In this document: positions 59,841 through 64,000 of the stretch, piece by piece
How positions within the stretch are numbered: position 1 is the first letter of the stretch
How the letters are laid out: the number at the start of each line of letters is the position of its first letter
From: Burkholderiales bacterium PBB2
Lineage (GTDB): Bacteria; Pseudomonadota; Gammaproteobacteria; Burkholderiales; Burkholderiaceae_C
NCBI GenBank assembly: GCA_002255955.1
Contig: NKIM01000007.1
Coordinates: 1-64,000, forward strand
Length of the DNA: 64,000 bases
Direction: 5' to 3'
Program-made: the position numbers and the translations under genes
Notes under the pieces: generated by a model
What the model was told of the DNA's origin: nothing
Databases searched by the model: none
What the model saw: only the letters and a program-made list of their open reading frames with translations

Positions 59841-60818
59841 ATGGCGGGGCGGGTGCAGCGCGTGGACCAGGGCAAGCAGACGAGACAAGACAGCGACCGG
59901 AGACCGCAGGCCAAGGCCCGTGGACTGGCGCTGGCGCTGGCGCTGGCGCTGTTGGGCGCGCCCTACGCCTGGGCGCAGGCGCCGCAGCCCGCGGCCTCCG
60001 GCCCAGCGCCCGAGAAGGACACCCTGCTCTGGGTCATGGTGCATTCGCCGCCCACGGCCATTCTGCAAGGCGTGGGCCAGGGCCTGGGCTTTGTCGACAA
60101 GGCCTTGTTGCTGTTCCAGGCCGGCCTGCCCGAGCTGCAGCACCAGGTGCTGGACGCCAACTACGCCCGCGCTGCGGTGGAGCTGCGCAGCAAGGCCAAT
60201 GTCTGCGTGGCCGCCTTTTTGCGCCTGCCCGAGCGCGAGGCCTATGTGCATTACAGCGAGCCCTATCTGACCGCCTTGCCCTACCAGCTGGTCACCTTGC
60301 AGCGCGAACGGCCGGGCCGGCTGCGCCTGGCGCTCGACGCCCAGGGCCGTGTGGACCTGACCGAGCTTCTGCAAGCGGTGCCCTCAGGTCATCTGCCGCA
60401 AGAGGGTTGGCGGGTGGGTGTGGCCGGTGGGCGTTCGCTGGGGCAGCGCTATGACCAGATGATCAGAAACCTGCCGGTCGGCGCCCGGCTGAGCGTGCGC
60501 CACGGCAACCCGAGTGTGTCAGGCCTGCTGCGCATGCTGCTGGACGACAAGGTGGACGCCATCATTGCCTTTCCCACCGAGCTCAGCTTTGCCGCCCGCG
60601 AGCTGGGCCTGCCCACCCAGGAGCTGCGCCTGCTGCCGCTGCGCGGTGCGGACGCGGCCACCACCGTGCATGTCGGTTGCTCGCGCTCGGCCTTGGGGGC
60701 GCGGGCGGTCGAAGGCATCAATGCGGTGATCCGCAAGCAGGGGCCGCGCCTCGAGAGCTTTTACCGCGAGTGGTTGCCCTCGCCCTCGCGCGCCAATGCG
60801 CCCGGTCCGCGGCCCTGA
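59841..60818 (+). CDS. Periplasmic solute-binding-like protein
   Basis: A 325-residue protein with a long N-terminal region and a signal peptide (GLALALALALLGAPYAWAQA, cleavage near residue 46). The body resembles amino-acid-type solute-binding proteins (SBP_bac_3-like): VCVAAFLRLPEREAYVHYSEPYLTALPYQLVT, then LDDKVDAIIAFPTELSF and a last helix ending FYREWL. Similar lone proteins are annotated as TIGR02285-type; function is unknown. No permease genes are adjacent in the same direction. The start at 59841 lacks a clear ribosome binding site, and a GTG at 59862 is possible. Confidence 0.72.
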   Translation: MAGRVQRVDQGKQTRQDSDRRPQAKARGLALALALALLGAPYAWAQAPQPAASGPAPEKDTLLWVMVHSPPTAILQGVGQGLGFVDKALLLFQAGLPELQHQVLDANYARAAVELRSKANVCVAAFLRLPEREAYVHYSEPYLTALPYQLVTLQRERPGRLRLALDAQGRVDLTELLQAVPSGHLPQEGWRVGVAGGRSLGQRYDQMIRNLPVGARLSVRHGNPSVSGLLRMLLDDKVDAIIAFPTELSFAARELGLPTQELRLLPLRGADAATTVHVGCSRSALGARAVEGINAVIRKQGPRLESFYREWLPSPSRANAPGPRP

Positions 60819-60837
60819 GCCGCTTTGCGGGCTTCAC

Positions 60838-61551
60838 TCAAATCGAGACCAGCTGGCGCACGCCGCGGCTGACCATCTCCGAGCGGCTGCCGGCCGAGAT
60901 GACGGCGCCGCGCTCCAGCACCAGGTAGTCGTCGGCCAGTTCCTCGGCGAAGTCGTAGTACTGCTCGCACAAGAGCACGGCCATGGGCTGGCCGCCATTG
61001 GCCGCCAGGCCGCGCTCGGCCAGGCGGCGGATGACGCGGCCGATGTCCTGGATGATGTTGGGCTGGATGCCTTCGGTGGGTTCGTCCAGGATCAGCAGGC
61101 GCGGCCCAGCAGCCAGCGCACGGGCGATGGCCAGCTGCTGCTGCTGGCCACCCGAGAGATCGCCACCGCGCCGCTGCAGCATCTGCTGCAGCACCGGAAA
61201 GAGCTCGAACAGCTCGGGCGGAATGGGCGTGCCGGCCGGCCGTGTGGCCAGGCCCAGGGCCAGGTTATCGGCCACGGTCAGGCGGCCGAAGATCTCGCGC
61301 CCTTGCGGCACATAGCCGATGCCGGCGCGGGCGCGCTCGAAGGGCTTGGCGCGCGTGATGTCCTGGCCTTGGAGCCGGACCTCGCCGCTTTTCACCGGCA
61401 CCAGGCCCATCAAGGATTTGAGCAAGGTGGTCTTGCCGACGCCGTTGCGGCCCAGCAGCACGGTGATGCGGCCGGGCTGCACGCGCAGCGAGACATCGCG
61501 CAGGATGTGCGAGCCGCCGTAGTACTGCTGGAGGTTCTGGGCGATCAGCAT
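60838..61551 (-). CDS. urtE: Urea ABC transporter ATP-binding subunit UrtE
   Basis: UrtE (237 residues) is one of two ATPases of the urea importer UrtABCDE. The Walker A is GRNGVGKTT, the Q-loop lies in VPQGREIF, the signature is LSGGQQQQLAIARAL and Walker B is LLILDEPTEGIQPN. It has the LivF-like length. It is the last gene of the operon on the minus strand, 49 bases after urtD, and ends 19 bases from the convergent solute-binding-like gene. Confidence 0.95.
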   Translation of the reverse strand: MLIAQNLQQYYGGSHILRDVSLRVQPGRITVLLGRNGVGKTTLLKSLMGLVPVKSGEVRLQGQDITRAKPFERARAGIGYVPQGREIFGRLTVADNLALGLATRPAGTPIPPELFELFPVLQQMLQRRGGDLSGGQQQQLAIARALAAGPRLLILDEPTEGIQPNIIQDIGRVIRRLAERGLAANGGQPMAVLLCEQYYDFAEELADDYLVLERGAVISAGSRSEMVSRGVRQLVSI

Positions 61552-61600
61552 GGCAGGCAGAAGGATGAAGATGGGTTGAAGTCGCTGATGTGCATGCCGC

Positions 61601-62458
61601 TCAACGTCCGAGGTAGACCTCGATCACGCGTTCGTCGGCCTGCACCTGCGACAGCGGGCCCTGGGCCAGCACGCGGCCTTCGCAGAGCACGGTGACGGTG
61701 CCGCCCAGGCGGGCAATGAAGCCCATGTCGTGCTCGACCACGATCAGGCTGTGCCGGCCTTTCAGCTGCAGAAAGAGCTCGGCTGTGCGCTCGGTCTCCT
61801 GGTCGGTCATACCGGCCACGGGCTCGTCGAGCAGCAGCAGCTTGGGCTCCTGGATCAAGAGCATGCCGATCTCCAGCCATTGCTTCTGGCCGTGGCTGAG
61901 CAGGCCGGCCGGGCGCTGCGCCTCAGCCTGCAGCTGGATCAGCTCCAGCACCTCGGCCAGGCGGTCGCGCTGCGCGCCGCTGAGCCGGTGCCACAGCGCC
62001 GCCGCCACGCCGCGCGGGCCTTGCAGGGCCAGCTCGAGGTTCTCGAACACGCTCAGCGCCTCGAACACCGTGGGCTTCTGGAACTTGCGGCACAAGCCCA
62101 TGGAGGCGATCTCGGCCTCGCTGTGGCGCAGCAGGTCGATGGTGCCGCCGAAGAAGACCTCGCCCCGGTCGGGCCGGGTCTTGCCGGTGATGATGTCCAT
62201 CATCGTGGTCTTGCCCGCGCCATTGGGGCCGATGATGCAGCGCAGCTCACCCGGTGCAATGTCCAGGGACAGGCCGTTGATGGCCTTGAAGCCGTCGAAG
62301 GCGACGTGCACGTCTTCGATGTAGAGGATGCGGCCGTGGGTCAAGTCCAGCTCGCCGGCACGGTGCGGGCGTGCGTAGCCGGGGCTGCGGTCGCCACCAT
62401 GTTTGCCTTGCTGTTCGGCCAGACGTTCCTGGCCTTGTTCGAGCAGATCGGGGCTCAT
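61601..62458 (-). CDS. urtD: Urea ABC transporter ATP-binding subunit UrtD
   Basis: UrtD (285 residues) is the LivG-like ATPase of the urea importer. Walker A is GPNGAGKTT, the signature reads LSHGQKQWLEIGMLL and Walker B is LLLLDEPVAGMTDQE. The sequence RKFQKPTVFEALSVFENLELAL is typical of UrtD. The first 40 residues are an unconserved extension. The ATG overlaps the urtC stop by four bases (ATGA on the minus strand), so translation is coupled. Confidence 0.95.
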   Translation of the reverse strand: MSPDLLEQGQERLAEQQGKHGGDRSPGYARPHRAGELDLTHGRILYIEDVHVAFDGFKAINGLSLDIAPGELRCIIGPNGAGKTTMMDIITGKTRPDRGEVFFGGTIDLLRHSEAEIASMGLCRKFQKPTVFEALSVFENLELALQGPRGVAAALWHRLSGAQRDRLAEVLELIQLQAEAQRPAGLLSHGQKQWLEIGMLLIQEPKLLLLDEPVAGMTDQETERTAELFLQLKGRHSLIVVEHDMGFIARLGGTVTVLCEGRVLAQGPLSQVQADERVIEVYLGR

Positions 62459-63552
62459 GCCTGGCCTGCCTTTCGCTGTGTGCTGAATCGGGAGACCAGA
62501 CCAGCCAGCCCCTGTGGCAGGAAGAGGGTGACGGCGATGAAGAGCGCACCGAGGAAGTAGAGCCAGAACTCGGGCGCGCTGACCGTCAGCCAGCTCTTGG
62601 CGCCGTTGACGGCGAAGGCGCCGGCGATCGGCCCCAGCAGGCTGCCGCGCCCGCCGACCGCGGCCCAGACCGCGATCTCGATGGAGTTGGCCACGCTCAT
62701 CTCGCTCGGGTTGATGATGCCGACCTGCGGCACATAGAGCGCGCCGGCCAGGCCGCACATCATGGCCGAGAGGGTCCAGATGCAGAGCTTGTAGGGCAGG
62801 GGCGAGTAGCCGCAGAACATCAGTCGAGATTCGGCGTCACGCACGGCCTGCAGCACGCGACCGAATTTGGAGCGGGTCAGCCAGCGCGCCAGCAGATAGC
62901 AGCCCACCAGGGCCAGGCCGCTGAGCACGAACAAGACCATGCGGGTCTGCGCCGTGTGGATGGGCTGGCCGAGGATGCGCTTGAAATCGGTGAAGCCGTT
63001 GTTGCCACCGAGACCCGTCTCATTCCGGAAGAACAGCAGCATGGCGGCGTAGGTCATGGCCTGGGTGATGATGGAGAAGTACACGCCCTTGATGCGCGAG
63101 CGGAAGGCGAAGTAGCCGAACACAAAGGCCAGGCCACCCGGCACCGCCAGCACCAGCACCAGGGTGGCGAGAAAGCTGTCGCTGAGCTGCCAATGCCAGG
63201 GCAGGGTCTTCCAGTCGAGGAAGACCATGAAGTCGGGCAGGGTGCTTTGGTACTGGCCTTCGCGGCCGATCTGGCGCATCAGGTGCATGCCCATCACATA
63301 GCCACCGAGCGCGAAGAACAGGCCATGGCCCAGCGAGAGGATGCCGGCAAAGCCCCAGATCAGGTCCATGGCCAGGGCGCAGATGGCGTAGCACATGAAC
63401 TTGCCCAGCAGGGCCACGCCGTAGTCGCTCAGATGCAAGACCTGACCCTCGGGCACCCACAGGTTCAGCACCGGCGCCAGCACGCAGATCAGCAGCAGGG
63501 CGCAGGCGACGAGCAGCCAGGCGCGGGGGCTGAGGAAGGATTGGGGCTTCAT
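62455..63552 (-). CDS. urtC: Urea ABC transporter permease UrtC
   Basis: UrtC (365 residues) is the LivM-like inner-membrane permease of the urea importer, with about ten helices. Landmarks are DLIWGFAGILSLGHGLFFALGGY and the cytoplasmic coupling loop (GRVLQAVRDAESRLMFCGY). AVGGRGSLLGPIAGAFAVNG lies towards the C-terminus. It is separated from the upstream urtB by 326 bases, more than usual in urt operons, with an inverted repeat in the gap. Confidence 0.95.
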   Translation of the reverse strand: MKPQSFLSPRAWLLVACALLLICVLAPVLNLWVPEGQVLHLSDYGVALLGKFMCYAICALAMDLIWGFAGILSLGHGLFFALGGYVMGMHLMRQIGREGQYQSTLPDFMVFLDWKTLPWHWQLSDSFLATLVLVLAVPGGLAFVFGYFAFRSRIKGVYFSIITQAMTYAAMLLFFRNETGLGGNNGFTDFKRILGQPIHTAQTRMVLFVLSGLALVGCYLLARWLTRSKFGRVLQAVRDAESRLMFCGYSPLPYKLCIWTLSAMMCGLAGALYVPQVGIINPSEMSVANSIEIAVWAAVGGRGSLLGPIAGAFAVNGAKSWLTVSAPEFWLYFLGALFIAVTLFLPQGLAGLVSRFSTQRKAGQA

Positions 63553-63612
63553 GGTTTGCAGGGGGGTGTTGGTGTTGGGTTATGAGTGGTCAGGGTGGCT
63601 GGGCGCTCTGTT

Positions 63613-63818
63613 GCGCTCATGTCCTCCGGCCCGGGCTGCGCCCGTGCCTCCCCCTTGACTTCGCTCCACAGAGCACCCAGCCACCCTTCCTTTCGGACGA
63701 CAGTGCCTTGAACCTCGCGCGCACAAGCATCGGTGGCAGGAAGCGGGCTTTGGCCGAGTGTCGAAGCGAAGTCAAGGAGGAGGGCGGGGCGCAGCCCCGC
63801 CCGGGGGACATGAGCGGA
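63613..63818. repeat. Inverted repeat in the urtB-urtC gap (arms about 55 bases)
   Basis: The arms 63613-63667 and 63763-63817 are about 84 percent reverse-complementary by eye, from CGCTCATGTCC to CTTGACTTCGCT. The loop is about 95 bases. It fills most of the 326-base gap (63553-63878) between urtC and urtB, which otherwise shows no gene. It may be two inverted copies of a dispersed repeat. A long stem here could reduce read-through from urtB into urtC. Confidence 0.65.
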
Positions 63819-63878
63819 GGCACTCGGCCGGAGTCCGCTTCCCTCGCACAGACTCGAAGCAGCCAAAAGCAGCCCCAT

Positions 63879-64000
63879 TCAAGCCTCCACCACCCGCCCC
63901 TTCATCGCGAAGATGCCCTGCGGCCGCTTCTGGATGAAGACGATGATGAACACCAGCACGGCGATCTTGGCGAGCACCGCGCCGACCATGCCTTCCAGCA
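63879..64000 (-). CDS. urtB: Urea ABC transporter permease UrtB, C-terminal end (partial)
   Basis: The last 40 codons of a LivH-like permease, ending ...VFIIVFIQKRPQGIFAMKGRVVEA before the TGA at 63881-63879. The RPQGIFAMKGR tail is typical of UrtB. The gene continues beyond the window on the minus strand and is presumably preceded by urtA. Confidence 0.9.
   Translation of the reverse strand, partial: LEGMVGAVLAKIAVLVFIIVFIQKRPQGIFAMKGRVVEA

Overview
The window is a GC-rich chromosomal segment of a betaproteobacterium of the order Burkholderiales, most likely a Roseateles/Paucibacter/Pelomonas-type organism. The reasons are the gene order fusA-tuf-tRNA-Trp-secE-nusG-rplKAJL-rpoBC, PEP-CTERM surface proteins, a urea ABC transporter, and the style of the ribosomal proteins. 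The genus is inference; the order is fairly safe.

Layout. 1-14.6 kb is the conserved translation/transcription block: the 3' end of fusA, tuf, tRNA-Trp(CCA), secE, nusG, rplK, rplA, rplJ (TTG start), rplL, rpoB and rpoC, closed by a strong terminator. An 867-base gap follows that holds a roughly 490-bp imperfect palindrome. Then comes a compact bufferin-type operon (15.5-17.5 kb): a small six-cysteine secreted precursor, its MNIO (DUF692) enzyme and the DUF2063 partner, a copper-related modified-peptide system. 17.5-24.9 kb holds a lipoprotein, an amidase, a GST, aquaporin Z, a membrane-anchored receiver protein, an AmpG-like permease and a small outer-membrane barrel. 24.9-29.1 kb is a TonB-dependent receptor plus beta-propeller phytase operon for phosphate scavenging. 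29.3-38.9 kb contains signalling and housekeeping genes: a degenerate GGDEF protein coupled to an AraC regulator, a c-type cytochrome, a Ser/Thr kinase, two GNATs, a matrixin-like protease, XdhC, a DUF3617 protein and a hydrolase.

The most unusual part is 40.6-43.2 kb: a less GC-rich run of five short genes of unknown function separated by attC recombination sites. For the four cassettes with a closing site, the start core (GTTNNNN) and the end core (NNNNAAC) are exact reverse complements. This is what integron cassette insertion predicts. No integrase is present, so this is an integrase-less cassette cluster (CALIN-type) or the remnant of an integron.

43.4-55.1 kb returns to typical host sequence: TspO, a two-transmembrane diguanylate cyclase, SelD, a TPR-bearing Ser/Thr kinase, an S8 protease with a large insertion, an acyltransferase, a lipocalin, a DUF2892 protein, a YafY-type regulator and a GNAT. 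55.2-58.8 kb is a Tat-exported phospholipase C flanked on both sides by PEP-CTERM proteins, ending at a double terminator. 58.9-64 kb carries a ureD without the other urease genes, a solute-binding-like protein, and, facing them, urtE-urtD-urtC and the end of urtB of the urea uptake system.
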